NCBI GenBank assembly: GCA_902784465.1
Contig: CACZUZ010000003.1
Span: 1 to 64,000, forward strand
Direction of reading: 5' to 3'
Length of the DNA stretch: 64,000 nt
Source: an uncultured Bacteroidota bacterium
GTDB lineage: Bacteria; Bacteroidota; Bacteroidia; Bacteroidales; P3
Position 1 is the first letter of the stretch; every line of letters begins with the position of its first letter. Positions 52,001-61,531 of this stretch are shown here, in pieces. The notes below the pieces were generated by a model. The model was not told the origin of the DNA and did not search any database. It saw nothing but the letters and a program-made list of their open reading frames with translations. The position numbers and the translations under genes are program-made.

Positions 52001-53828
52001 GAAGCTCAACCGAGCTCCAGCGGTTGCCAGAGGGAGCCTGTGCAAAAGGAATACCTACAGTAATGTAGTTGACAGCACCAGGTTTCAGGACGAAAGGACC
52101 AGCGGACTGCATGAAACGACGGTCTCCAGGACTTACGTTGTCGCCAGAGGTAACCTCGGTCCAGTCATCGGGATGATACTGCTGATCGGGAACAACACCA
52201 TTGGTACCCCAGTGGAGCGGGTCGCTGTCGCCAGGGAACATGAAGTCGCAAGGAATATCGGAAGCACCAGAAGTGGAAGTGATGGCGTTGCCACCAAACT
52301 TCATGTGTGCACCGTTCTTCCAGAAACCCTGAAGGTAGTTGTAGTAGTCGGTTGCCTTCTCGGGCTCACCGTTGATATTGTTTGAGCTGTTCTCGTAGTA
52401 GACGAAACGACGCATACCAAAACGCTCATCGTCAACGATGCCGTTACCGAAGTTCACACCGTTGATGGCGCAGTTACCGATAGAGTCGTTCTGCTTGAAA
52501 TACCAAGCATTGGCAGGAGTGTAATAGAGGTCGGCATCGTCGGTGAGACGGATGGTGTCATAGCCACGAGCCTCATCAATCCAATATTTAGCAAGCTGGG
52601 CAGGATAGTAAAGACGCATCTTGGCGATATCAATCTTGGCATTATCCATACCATCGGGATCCATGTAGGGACCCTGGAAGAAGTCGATACCTACTGCGGG
52701 AGGAATGCCGCTGTAAGAACCTGTTCCAGGACCATCGATATCCTTACCATTGTAGCAGTAGCCAAGACCACGCTTGACGTCGCAACCAATGAAGTCGTCA
52801 TAGCCATAACCAAGGTCTGGGTCGACCCACTGGCTGAAATAGGTGTTACGGAGTTCGTAGGTGGAACGGTTGATAATCTCGTAGGTGTAGAAGCTCATGT
52901 TATTGATCTCGTCGTTGGTCGAGAAGGCGAAAGCCTGTGCGCGGATTTCGAGACCAATGGGCTGACCGTGGGACTCGGTATGGGCATTACCCATATCGTT
53001 GAAGACCCACCAAATAGTCTGGTCGCCCTTGAGGACCTGGTCGGAAAGAAGACCGGTACCTTTCTTGACGATGCCAAGGCTATCCTCCATGGTGGGGAAA
53101 GGAGTGTAGCGTTCACCGGGTTTGAGGGCGGCTTTCAGGGTACGAGGACAAAGCTTGTTGTCGAAATCGTAGTAGGGATAGTCGCCAGCACGCCAGTCGT
53201 ACTCACCATTACCATCGGCATCGAAGAAAGGAGCGAGGTAATGTGACTGATTGGCAAAATTACCGTGGGCAGGCCACTCTTTAATAACCTGGGCAATGGC
53301 AGCCTCGTCGAAGTTGGCCTTCTGGACGGGAGGCTCCTGGGTGTAGTCGAACATAGCCATGAAGTTCTGTACATCAGCCTGGGTAATCTTGTAGTGACGG
53401 TCATAGTAGTTGCAGACCTCGACGGTGACGTCGGCGGAACCGTCTACGGTAAGGGGACCGGGCCAGAAGTCGTCACCATTCTGACCGAAACGAAGAGCGG
53501 CAAGACGAAGCTGGTCGTTAACGTCGGTACCACCAATCCAAAGGGCGGCGCAATAAAGTGGAGTCGAAGTACCGTCTTTGGGGATATGGTACTGGGAGAT
53601 ACTGCCATCATACCACATGTTACCGTAACCGTTGATGAGGGCCCGGACATTGTTGATGTTCAGCTCAGCAGTACTCTGTGCTCTTTTGCACGCAGCGGCC
53701 TTGGACTGTACAGAAGACTTCGTCGGGGAATTCTTCTTGCATACAGTACACTCGCGCGCCATGGCTGTCCCCATCGCGGATGAGAACAGCAAAGCCATAA
53801 AGACTGTTTTTACAAATATATTTTTCAT
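49005..53828 (-). CDS. 1607-residue exported protein with FlgD-like/T9SS C-terminal domain
   Basis: Signal peptide (ending AMGTAMA) then a cysteine-containing segment (ECTVCKK). The N-terminal third is repetitive in Tyr, Asp and Gly (FDADGNGEYDWRAGDYPYYD is EF-hand-like, calcium binding is possible). The end is VPNPYYSYSAYE, KVRFINVPGNTTINIYTVDG, VRTIRN, WDLHNHNGIPIAGGMYLIHF: an FlgD-like Ig/T9SS-type terminal domain. It lies 30 bases before the PorV-like gene and 28 after the TonB receptor gene. The trio matches a gene arrangement seen in other Bacteroidota; the large protein is presumably on the surface beside the receptor. I assign no substrate. Confidence 0.82.
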   Translation of the reverse strand: MKNIFVKTVFMALLFSSAMGTAMARECTVCKKNSPTKSSVQSKAAACKRAQSTAELNINNVRALINGYGNMWYDGSISQYHIPKDGTSTPLYCAALWIGGTDVNDQLRLAALRFGQNGDDFWPGPLTVDGSADVTVEVCNYYDRHYKITQADVQNFMAMFDYTQEPPVQKANFDEAAIAQVIKEWPAHGNFANQSHYLAPFFDADGNGEYDWRAGDYPYYDFDNKLCPRTLKAALKPGERYTPFPTMEDSLGIVKKGTGLLSDQVLKGDQTIWWVFNDMGNAHTESHGQPIGLEIRAQAFAFSTNDEINNMSFYTYEIINRSTYELRNTYFSQWVDPDLGYGYDDFIGCDVKRGLGYCYNGKDIDGPGTGSYSGIPPAVGIDFFQGPYMDPDGMDNAKIDIAKMRLYYPAQLAKYWIDEARGYDTIRLTDDADLYYTPANAWYFKQNDSIGNCAINGVNFGNGIVDDERFGMRRFVYYENSSNNINGEPEKATDYYNYLQGFWKNGAHMKFGGNAITSTSGASDIPCDFMFPGDSDPLHWGTNGVVPDQQYHPDDWTEVTSGDNVSPGDRRFMQSAGPFVLKPGAVNYITVGIPFAQAPSGNRWSSVELLRQIDDVCQSLFENCFKVLDGPEAPTMTVQEMNNELFLYLTYENEASNNYCERYDEEDASILKSYPDEARRYKFEGYQIYQLVDANASVADIGDETKARLAFQCDIENYYDQYIVDSNSSTHKLDSTLNDNPTTPIGRLVNYTPNSATGLLTAKIMVDGANKGIQHVFRVTTDLFANGTNTSLVNNKEYYFICIAYAHNRFKEYSQNDPAKLDGQKEPYLAGRKNEWGGTITPVVGIPHNPSSENGGTVVQATFGMSPNIKRLDGYGNGGNVLRLTSSSIASLMGEKGQEAKEPGLFKDNINDMGTYFHSMSNPCIITEPEYEQNYGPLNVRIIDPLNIKEGTFNIRFTGATSDDRWILTRADGKPLFDDVIADTADFVIGRYNEQIFLDLGIAIAISNPKSIASELIVNGKDVNGGIIYDGVLLSSSMTFADNNHQWLSGIPDNDNTFLSNWIRSGSQYAEHNRSDFNGSTSDINEYEEYLDEDYYKEVTSNQANRPPSLYAVDKYQVFEKVVGGLWAPYGLVSTREYHPGFSFRYYLANQATLDSVYATSLTRKSYIANLRQTIVHTNNKSLMFNDFSKLPSVRIVLTSDQSKWTRCPVIEMCDDYTQSEGNAHRFQLRKHKSIDKYGNTSDATGASNNPNDANYIAEYGMGWFPGYAINLTTGERLNIMYGEDSRYVQFNGRDMMWNPVSTSMIGTSNYVIGGRHYIYVMNAISQDFPRYHAISTSSDFITSHYSSPSYDAGRWAEKMLRSLDHFFENPYKQGTNEYNRYWDEFNNGLLRADGATAVVPIRDSAAFLYSTVAWVSMPLVTESIDNPVNIPCDVTIDIDVNTPYGRYLSDNQTTRKNAGADDINDNNPMYQFRLTPDIVTLTNQANGDNARQSYKDSIMDAINVVPNPYYSYSAYETQSQLETKVRFINVPGNTTINIYTVDGTLVRTIRNTRSDMTTQDWDLHNHNGIPIAGGMYLIHFSTPGIGERVVKWFGTMRPVDMSGFQF

Positions 53829-53856
53829 TTCAATATGATTTTTCGCGGTTAACAGA

Positions 53857-56800
53857 TTAGAAACTGTAGGAGAGCGTCAGACGGATAGATCTTGGGCTGG
53901 ACCAGTTCCAATTGCCGTTGGCGAGCATGATGGTGTACATGTCGCGGAACGACTGCGGATCGAGATACTGGTTGATAAGAGCCTGGGTCTCGGGGTCGGT
54001 GAGGTAACCATTGTCGGAGGGGTTGCCGGTGACGGAGAAGACTCCAGTGACGTTGCGGATGTCAAACAGGTTGTTGACAGTAACAGCTGCGTTAAGCATG
54101 GTCTGACGTGTACGTTTGCCAGTCTTAACCTCGATGGGCCATGTCTTGTCGACAACAACATTGAAGTAGAATCCCCAGGGGAGACGTGCACCACGGTAGC
54201 TACCCACGATGGTCTGCTGGGTGTTGCTGAACTGGCGTGTGTAAGGACGACCAGACTGGGCAACGGCGAGGAAGTTGATACCTACGTTTTGGAATGGGTA
54301 GACATCTTTCTTGCGGGGGTTGCCATCTTTGTCCTTGACAGTGCGCGAATAATGCCAACCCTCTTCTTTACCGAGACGGTAGTCGACGTTGGCCTTGAAC
54401 TCATGACGGCGGTCATCACCAATGGGGTTAAGCATCTTGAGGGTTGTGTAACCTTCCTTGATGAGCTCGGTCATAGTAGTGTTTGACAAGCCAGTACCCT
54501 CGGCATACTGAAGAGTGTAGTTGGCGTTGATACGGACATTCTTGCTCTGACGCATATCGAACGACAGAGAGAAACCCTTGATAGTCTTGAAGTCGATATT
54601 ACCGTAGGAATAGTAGCCATCCTTCGGGTCAGCACCTTCGTACTGGACAACCTGGATAAGGTCGCGAGTCTCCTTGTAGTAAGCTGAGATACTGAGAGCA
54701 GCGGTCTTGTCCTTGTTAAGAGCCTGCTGGAAACCAAGTTCGTAGTTGGTGATCTTCTCAGGCTTCAAGTCAGGATTGCTGATAGTACCGGTAACACGGT
54801 TCATATAGAGATAGCTCAGATAATCGGCCTGCCATCCCGAGGAGGGACGACGAGCAATAATGTCGTAGTTGGCCTTGAACTGAGACATGTCGTTGACAGG
54901 GAATGAGAAAGCGATACGAGGCATCACAACAATCTGAGGATCATAGTCCTTGAAAGACTTATCAGAGATGTTGTTGCCAGAGCCATTACCCTTGGTGGCA
55001 ATCTCCTGACCACCACCGCTGCCTTTGGTACGGAAAGGTGTGGGGTGACCGGATTCACCCTTAATCTCGCTAGCAGCAGAAACCTGTACGCCATATTTGT
55101 CGTACCAGATGCTTCCATTACGATAACCCTTGATGGTGGGGCTGTCGGAACCGGCATCGTCGACATAGACTACCCAGTCGTCCTGTACACCACCGGGGAA
55201 AACTTCACCTTCAAGACCAGTGGAGAAAGCGGGGTGTCCGCTCTGACGGAGGTCACCAACGGTGTAAGACTCATAAAGCAGATAGGGGTCTTTAAGGACC
55301 ATCTGGTTACCGTCGAAGTAGTCAACACGGACACCGACGTTGAAGATGAGGTCTTGGAAGAAGAACTTATCCTGGATGTAGCCAGCAGCGTAGATGGGTG
55401 AGAAGGCAGGGAGATACTGATAGTTCTCATGACCTTTGCTCTTGGGATCAAAGAAATCCTCAAGGCTCCAGGTACTGCTTCTGTACTTCTCGCCAGTATG
55501 GTCATAACCATAGTAGCTCACATACTGGTTACCACTGTTGAACAGCTCCTTGGCAGAGAACATGTCGATGCTGTAGAAACTCGGATCATAACGGTCGATG
55601 TCGAGCCAGTCGGTACCATTAACATCAAGACCGAGGGCATTACGCATGGACTCGGAGAAATGTGTCTGCTCACCGCTGATAAGGCGCTCGTAGGTGACAT
55701 AGAGGTTAGAACCGTCAAAATTCTCGATAGGCTTGTTGTAGTTCAGCTGCGAGATATGTGCATTGGCGTTGTTACGCATGAGGGTCCAGAGTGAGTAGGC
55801 CGACAGACCATAGTAAGCAGAGGTATACTGGTCATACTGGAAACCAATCTCAAGGTCGTGACCCTTGACGGTGGCAGCGGCCTTGGCCTGAACATAGTAA
55901 TAGTTATTCTCCTGTTTTGCATAGCTGGAACTCTGAACACCAACATTGCTGAAAAGACCATAAACCGAAGGTAAAGTGGTACCGTTGACAAGACCATTGA
56001 ACTGAAGTATTCCGTCAAATGTGCTCAGCATGGGAGCAAGGGCAGGAGTATTGAAAAGCTGTGAGGTGTAGTTGGAGAGGATGGGGTTGAACTCCGAGGG
56101 ACGGAAATTCTCAACATTCTCAATCCAGCCGTTCTGCACGTACGCAGGCATCTCAGTGCCACGATAGTTGTAATTGCTTACGAACTCGTAGGAAGGAGAC
56201 TGCGATCTGTCGAATGTGGCGATGTGACCATATTGGAAAAGATTGTCACCAAACTTCTCATTATAAGATTTGGAGGTCTCTCTGTTGTACATGGCAGTAA
56301 TGTTGTACATCACCTTCGAGACAGCAGGCTCAGACTTTGCATCAGGGTTGGAGGCATCCTTCACAGGCTCGGGATCCTTGAAACGCTGGGTGAAGTCGGC
56401 AGTGAGGACCAAGTTGTTATACCTCTGGACTCCGTTAGCAGCATTGTGCAAGTTAAGGGGGAAGTAGCTCAAGCTTGCGCTGGGAGCATACGAATAGTCG
56501 AACTCGCCAGTGAGGACGAGAGAGGTAAGCTCTGTGAAACGGAAGTCGAGAGCACCCTGCAGGGCGATGGAGTATCTGCCAAAGTCGCCAATGTCCTCTT
56601 TAGAACGTTTTGACGAATAATAGTTGCGGCTGTTGGGACGCGCAATCTCAACGAAATCGCTGTTGCGGAGATACTCGGCAGTGTAGTTGACAGTACCAGT
56701 CACGGGGTCGAAGTCGATAGGCTTAGCCTCAATCTCCATGACCTTGTCGTCGTTAACAACCTGGTAACGACCGTCTCTCGGGCGATAGTATGCAAACTTG

Positions 56801-57648
56801 CTGTAAGAACCAGTACCGGTGAAGCGGAAACCGATGAGGGTACGCTTACCTGTGGGGTTACCCTGCTCGTCCTTGATGGATGTCATGGCAACGGGACCGG
56901 TAAGGTAAACAACGAGGGAGTTGGAGAGTCGATAGTCAAGATAGGTCTCATACTTCAAAAGGCCCTGGAATTTTGTCGAAGGCGGTTTGAGTGTGATAAT
57001 CTGGGTACCACCGATAGCTTCACCAATGGAAGCAGGTGTACCACCGAGGACGACCTGGATTTCGGCAATAGCCTCTTTAGGCACATTGACACCAGTACGG
57101 GTGCGGACGCCACCCACCTGGGTGACCATACCATCCTCACCACGAGCGGAGCCTGTTCCTCCATCGCTGTAACCGACACCGGCAACTGCAGCGACGATAC
57201 CGTCGACCGAGTTGGCAGGCATCTTTCCGATGTCATCGGCAGAGAGACGAGTACCGGATTCCGGCGCTCCAATGTCGATGACTGGGACTTTCTGAGCCTT
57301 GACAACGACTTCTTTCATCTGGATACCACCAGACTTCTCAAGCTTCTCGTTGTAGACTGTAAAGCCCGAAGCCTTAACATTGATTTCAGTTTTGACGGTA
57401 GTGTAGCCCATATACGAAACCTCGATTTCGTACTTGCCGACCTGAAGGCCCTTGATGGTGTAGTTACCTTCCCAGTCGGTACGGCCACCGCCCATGATTT
57501 GGCCATCCTGCTTCGCGACAACGTTGGCACCAATGAGGCCTTCACCGGTTTTGGCATCGGTGATCTGACCTTTCATGGTACCCTGTGCGAAGACCGCCAT
57601 TTGAGCAATCAATAGCAGCCCAATTGTTAATAGTACCTTTTTGAACAT
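53857..57648 (-). CDS. TonB-dependent receptor with carboxypeptidase-regulatory-like N-terminus
   Basis: The 1263-residue protein has a signal peptide (IAQMAVFAQG), a beta-sandwich CarboxypepD-regulatory-like domain (GQITDAKTGEGLIGANVVA to about 105) and a plug-like segment (about 125-235: KMPANSVDGIVAAVAGVG, GGVRTRTGVNVPKEAIAEIQVV). The rest is a large barrel ending with aromatic LTLSYSF. No SusD gene follows, so it is not an ordinary glycan-uptake pair. The next two genes encode an exported large protein and a PorV-like barrel. Uptake of a protein-bound or chelated nutrient, or energised surface assembly, are both conceivable. Confidence 0.9.
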   Translation of the reverse strand: MFKKVLLTIGLLLIAQMAVFAQGTMKGQITDAKTGEGLIGANVVAKQDGQIMGGGRTDWEGNYTIKGLQVGKYEIEVSYMGYTTVKTEINVKASGFTVYNEKLEKSGGIQMKEVVVKAQKVPVIDIGAPESGTRLSADDIGKMPANSVDGIVAAVAGVGYSDGGTGSARGEDGMVTQVGGVRTRTGVNVPKEAIAEIQVVLGGTPASIGEAIGGTQIITLKPPSTKFQGLLKYETYLDYRLSNSLVVYLTGPVAMTSIKDEQGNPTGKRTLIGFRFTGTGSYSKFAYYRPRDGRYQVVNDDKVMEIEAKPIDFDPVTGTVNYTAEYLRNSDFVEIARPNSRNYYSSKRSKEDIGDFGRYSIALQGALDFRFTELTSLVLTGEFDYSYAPSASLSYFPLNLHNAANGVQRYNNLVLTADFTQRFKDPEPVKDASNPDAKSEPAVSKVMYNITAMYNRETSKSYNEKFGDNLFQYGHIATFDRSQSPSYEFVSNYNYRGTEMPAYVQNGWIENVENFRPSEFNPILSNYTSQLFNTPALAPMLSTFDGILQFNGLVNGTTLPSVYGLFSNVGVQSSSYAKQENNYYYVQAKAAATVKGHDLEIGFQYDQYTSAYYGLSAYSLWTLMRNNANAHISQLNYNKPIENFDGSNLYVTYERLISGEQTHFSESMRNALGLDVNGTDWLDIDRYDPSFYSIDMFSAKELFNSGNQYVSYYGYDHTGEKYRSSTWSLEDFFDPKSKGHENYQYLPAFSPIYAAGYIQDKFFFQDLIFNVGVRVDYFDGNQMVLKDPYLLYESYTVGDLRQSGHPAFSTGLEGEVFPGGVQDDWVVYVDDAGSDSPTIKGYRNGSIWYDKYGVQVSAASEIKGESGHPTPFRTKGSGGGQEIATKGNGSGNNISDKSFKDYDPQIVVMPRIAFSFPVNDMSQFKANYDIIARRPSSGWQADYLSYLYMNRVTGTISNPDLKPEKITNYELGFQQALNKDKTAALSISAYYKETRDLIQVVQYEGADPKDGYYSYGNIDFKTIKGFSLSFDMRQSKNVRINANYTLQYAEGTGLSNTTMTELIKEGYTTLKMLNPIGDDRRHEFKANVDYRLGKEEGWHYSRTVKDKDGNPRKKDVYPFQNVGINFLAVAQSGRPYTRQFSNTQQTIVGSYRGARLPWGFYFNVVVDKTWPIEVKTGKRTRQTMLNAAVTVNNLFDIRNVTGVFSVTGNPSDNGYLTDPETQALINQYLDPQSFRDMYTIMLANGNWNWSSPRSIRLTLSYSF

Positions 57649-57708
57649 ACTAAGTTGTTTTTGATTAATTATTTAATTTATTTGTTTCAGTAGAATATCG
57701 GCGAAGTA

Positions 57709-58119
57709 CTATGCACTGACACGCTGCATTATGGATTGGTATATCACCGCTTTGCGCAGGTCAAAGTCTTCGTCAAGAACAGCAACAGGCATGGTATCAA
57801 TCTCATCGAATTTAAACGACACCCCGTTTCCCTCTGGAGAGACTTTTTCTTCGACAATGTCCTTTGACTCGACAGCATCGACGGTCTCATAGCTGAAAAC
57901 AGGCTGACCCAAATCGTCAGAGACGGCACTCTCCTTATCATCGTCGAAGAGAGACTCGTCATCATCTCCCATGAAATGAGGCTCCTCCTCCTCGACGGGG
58001 AAGTCATCCTCTGGCATGGGCGCCACAGGCGCAGCCTTCTTCCCGGCTTTGCTTTTGCCGGAAAGAAGACTGGGCAACAGGAAAAGTGCTGCGGCGATGA
58101 TTAATGACCAAATGTTCAT
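57709..58119 (-). CDS. Small membrane-anchored acidic protein
   Basis: The 136-residue protein has one N-terminal membrane segment (IWSLIIAAALFLLPSLL), a basic KSKAGKK stop-transfer, then a very acidic linker (DDFPVEEEEPHF, DDDESLFDDDKE) and a short C-terminal motif FDLRKAVIYQSIMQR. The last motif is shared, as I recall, by small Bacteroidales proteins of unknown function. It is 28 bases behind secDF, so it may be co-transcribed, and a role near the translocon can be guessed from context only. Confidence 0.7.
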   Translation of the reverse strand: MNIWSLIIAAALFLLPSLLSGKSKAGKKAAPVAPMPEDDFPVEEEEPHFMGDDDESLFDDDKESAVSDDLGQPVFSYETVDAVESKDIVEEKVSPEGNGVSFKFDEIDTMPVAVLDEDFDLRKAVIYQSIMQRVSA

Positions 58120-58147
58120 TTGCCTATATATATAGTAGAATCATTAA

Positions 58148-61100
58148 TTATTTATTTCCCTTCTGGGCAAGAAGTCTCTTCTCCTCGCGCTTCTTGCTGA
58201 CCTCGTAGACGATGTTGCAAGCAAGGCACACCGACGAGAACATACCACAGATGACACCAATCAAGAGGGCGAAGATGAAACCACGGATTACCTCACCACC
58301 GAAGATGAACATCATAAGCAGGGTGAAGAATGTGGTACCCGAAGTGTTGATGGTACGTGCCAAAGTGGCATTGATGGCATCGTTCATGTGCTCGACGAGG
58401 GTACGCTTGGGATAGAGGTTGCGGTTCTCACGCACACGGTCGAAGATAACCACGGTGGCGTTGATTGAGTAACCGATAATCGTCAGCACGGCAGCGATGA
58501 ACGACTGGTCGACATCAAGGCTGAACGGCAACAATCCGCGAAGCAGAGCGAAAAGACCAATGATAAGGATGGTATCGTGAGCCAAGGCGGCGACACTACC
58601 GACACCGAAACGCCAGCTCTTGAAGCGGATACCGATGTAGGCGAAGATGACAAGCAGACCGCCGAGGACAGCGAGAATGGAGGAACGTTTCATGTCAGTT
58701 GCCATGGTAGCCTCGACCTGCTCGGACTGAATGATACCGTATGGATAAACATCTGCATCTGAGAACTGACGCATGGTAATCTCTTTGCCATCATCGGACT
58801 TGCCGAAGAACTGCTTGGTACCGGCATAGAGTTTTTCATTGATGACCATCTCGTCGGTGATGGTATCCTTTGCAGTGAGGTTGTGTGCAGCACGGTAAGC
58901 ATCGTAGTAGTCCTCAGCCACAATGTTGGTGGTAATCTTCACCTGGTTGCTAGGACCAAACGACTTGACCTCGGGAGCCTCATCAAACTCATTGGAGAGA
59001 CTTGAACGGACATCAACGACATTGACATCCTGGTCGAAACGGACCACATAGGTGCGACCACCAGTGAAGTCAATACCCATGCCGAGTCCACGGCCAAAGA
59101 TACCGATGAAGCAAATCACAATAGCGCAGATACCGATGATGTAGAACACCTTGCGCTTGCCAAGGAAGTCGATATGGACATTGCGCATGAAGTTCTCTGT
59201 GAAGCTGAACGAGAAGTTGAGGTTCTTCTTGTGGTTCAGCATCCAGTCGATGACAAGACGTGTGATAAAGATACTGGTGAACAGAGAGGTGACGATACCG
59301 ATACAGAGCGTAACAGCGAAACCCTGGATAGTACCGGAACCGAACATGATAAGCACGAGACCAAGGAGGAATGTGGTGACCTGACCGTCGATGATGGCCG
59401 ACATTGCATTCTTGAAACCTTCCTCGACAGCGTTGGGTACACTCTTGCCCGCGCGTAATTCTTCTTTTATACGTTCATATATAATAACGTTGCCGTCGAC
59501 TGCCATTGCCATTGTCAACACAATACCGGCAATACCCGGCAGGGTGAGGACAGCACCTATCGAGGCGAGGACACCCATCAGCAGGAAGACGTTGGTGACG
59601 AGGGCCACAACCGAAACCCAACCGGCACGGTTGTAGAACACCACCATATAGATAAGAACGATGACGAAGGCAAGGATGAAGGAGATGAGACCCTTCTGGA
59701 TTGACTCCTGACCAAGGGAAGGTCCTACCACAGCCTCCTGGACGATGCGGGCAGGTGCGGGAAGCTTACCTGACTTCAAGACATTGGCAAGGTCCTTTGC
59801 CTCATCAAGTGTGAAGCTACCAGTAATGGATGAACGGCCGCCGGCAATCTCACCGTTGACACGGGGAGCAGAATAGACCTGGTCGTCGAGGACGATGGCG
59901 ACACACTTGCCGATATTGTCGTGAGTGATGTTCTTCCAAGAGTGGGCACCCTCAGAGTTCATCGTCATCGAGATCTCGTTACCGTCGGTATTGCTGAAGT
60001 CCTGACGGGCATCGGTGATGACACTACCGTCCAACTTGGCCTTGGGGAGATTGGTGTTGCGGTCGAAGTCCTCAATCTTGATGGCATAGAGCTCATAGAC
60101 ATTGGAGTTCTCTTCGATGGGCTTAACCGACCAGAGATATTTGACTTCGCGTGCGTTTACTTTACCGGCGCGGACACCCTCGGCAATCATGCGGTTGACG
60201 GTGGCGGTATCGGCCTCGGTGGCACGGAAGACCACAGGAGGATATACATTATAACCACCCCACTGGGCGAATAGGGACATCAGAGGATGCTCTTTCTTAT
60301 ACTCTTCGCTCTGGGCATCCAGTGCGGTCTCGTCGATAGCGGGTTCAATAATCTCTTCGGTGGTGGTGTCGGCTACAGTCTCTTCAACTGCAACAGTGTC
60401 GTTCTCAACCTCGGCCTGGTCGACAGAAGTGTTGGCGCGAGATGCGAGATACTCATCGGTGGCAGTAAGGTAACCAACGACGCGGTTGTAGTCGGCAGCA
60501 AGACGGCTGTCTGTCATGTCACCAGAATAGGTGGCCCAGAACTCGAGCTGAGCGGTACCCTTCAAAAGTTTGCGGACACGCTGAGGATCCTTTACACCAG
60601 GAAGCTCGACAAGGATACGCTCGGAAGCCTGCAGACGCTGGATGGTGGGCTGGGCAACACCAAACTTGTCGATACGCTTGCGGAGAATCTCATAAGTTCT
60701 ATCGTATGCACTCGAGGTTTCCTCTTTCAGTTTCGAAAGGATGGTGGCGTTATCGTCATTAAGGGTTGTACCAGTAAGCTGGCTGCTGAAATAACCTGCA
60801 AGACGAACATCGGGCTTGATGGAAATGATGGCATCATAGAAAAGGCTGACGAAATCCTCGTTGACGGATTTCTTCTGCTGCTCGAGAGCCATGTCGATAG
60901 CCTTGTTGAAAGTTTCATCATTCGTGTAGTTGGCGAGAGCCCTGACAACGTCGACGGTCGAAACCTCAAGCATAACGTTCATACCACCCTTGAGGTCAAG
61001 ACCAAGGTTAATCTCGCGAGCCTGGCACTTCTTGTAGGTAAAGCCAATCCAGATCTTCTCATTTGCCATGGAATCAAGAAAGTAGGTCTCCTTGGCATTA

Positions 61101-61342
61101 CGGAGAGAATCGGTGACAATGGAGGTGATGTTCTTAAGTTCGGCGGCACTCATATCGCTGATGCCGTGTTTCTTAACGCAGGCCGTAATATCTTTCTGGC
61201 CCTGCTCACTCTCAACATAATTTGCAGCAATAGCCTTAGCCTTGTTTTCTATCTTCTTCGTCGCAAAGGAAAAAGACAATTGAAACAAACAAACAAGCAA
61301 AAAGGCAACCGCTAAAAATCTGATAAGTCCTTTATTCTGCAT
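58148..61342 (-). CDS. secDF: Protein translocase subunit SecDF (fused)
   Basis: The 1064-residue protein has the SecD part (about 1-650) with the family DLGLDLKGGMNVML motif near residue 100 and the porter domain, the region DGNVIIYERIKEEL in the SecD transmembrane part, then the SecF part with DFTGGRTYVVRFD near 815 and NATVVIFDRVREN near 980. Twelve membrane segments are expected. It uses the proton gradient to pull exported proteins out of the SecYEG channel on the periplasmic side. The single-chain fusion is the usual form in Bacteroidota. A small acidic gene follows in the same direction. Confidence 0.95.
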   Translation of the reverse strand: MQNKGLIRFLAVAFLLVCLFQLSFSFATKKIENKAKAIAANYVESEQGQKDITACVKKHGISDMSAAELKNITSIVTDSLRNAKETYFLDSMANEKIWIGFTYKKCQAREINLGLDLKGGMNVMLEVSTVDVVRALANYTNDETFNKAIDMALEQQKKSVNEDFVSLFYDAIISIKPDVRLAGYFSSQLTGTTLNDDNATILSKLKEETSSAYDRTYEILRKRIDKFGVAQPTIQRLQASERILVELPGVKDPQRVRKLLKGTAQLEFWATYSGDMTDSRLAADYNRVVGYLTATDEYLASRANTSVDQAEVENDTVAVEETVADTTTEEIIEPAIDETALDAQSEEYKKEHPLMSLFAQWGGYNVYPPVVFRATEADTATVNRMIAEGVRAGKVNAREVKYLWSVKPIEENSNVYELYAIKIEDFDRNTNLPKAKLDGSVITDARQDFSNTDGNEISMTMNSEGAHSWKNITHDNIGKCVAIVLDDQVYSAPRVNGEIAGGRSSITGSFTLDEAKDLANVLKSGKLPAPARIVQEAVVGPSLGQESIQKGLISFILAFVIVLIYMVVFYNRAGWVSVVALVTNVFLLMGVLASIGAVLTLPGIAGIVLTMAMAVDGNVIIYERIKEELRAGKSVPNAVEEGFKNAMSAIIDGQVTTFLLGLVLIMFGSGTIQGFAVTLCIGIVTSLFTSIFITRLVIDWMLNHKKNLNFSFSFTENFMRNVHIDFLGKRKVFYIIGICAIVICFIGIFGRGLGMGIDFTGGRTYVVRFDQDVNVVDVRSSLSNEFDEAPEVKSFGPSNQVKITTNIVAEDYYDAYRAAHNLTAKDTITDEMVINEKLYAGTKQFFGKSDDGKEITMRQFSDADVYPYGIIQSEQVEATMATDMKRSSILAVLGGLLVIFAYIGIRFKSWRFGVGSVAALAHDTILIIGLFALLRGLLPFSLDVDQSFIAAVLTIIGYSINATVVIFDRVRENRNLYPKRTLVEHMNDAINATLARTINTSGTTFFTLLMMFIFGGEVIRGFIFALLIGVICGMFSSVCLACNIVYEVSKKREEKRLLAQKGNK

Positions 61343-61389
61343 GTGTTACGTGTTAAAGTTTATTTTTGTTAGTATACTTTTTGAACATG

Positions 61390-61407
61390 CAAAAATAAGC
61401 AAAAATA
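61390..61407 (-). promoter_or_regulatory. Tandem -7 elements upstream of secDF
   Basis: Two TATTTTTG copies on the minus strand (61407-61400 and 61397-61390), about 50-65 bases before the ATG at 61342. Confidence 0.55.
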
Positions 61408-61508
61408 TTGACATGGCAACATATTTCAGAAAAAAATCAACAATTACTATATGGAATACAAACAATATATTAAAAATCAGTACTTGTAGCGATGTTAAAA
61501 AAAAGTTG

Positions 61509-61516
61509 TATCTTTG
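61509..61516 (+). promoter_or_regulatory. -7 element of radC
   Basis: TATCTTTG; ATG 16 bases later, so the leader is very short. Confidence 0.55.
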
Positions 61517-61531
61517 CAAAAAAAATAAAAC

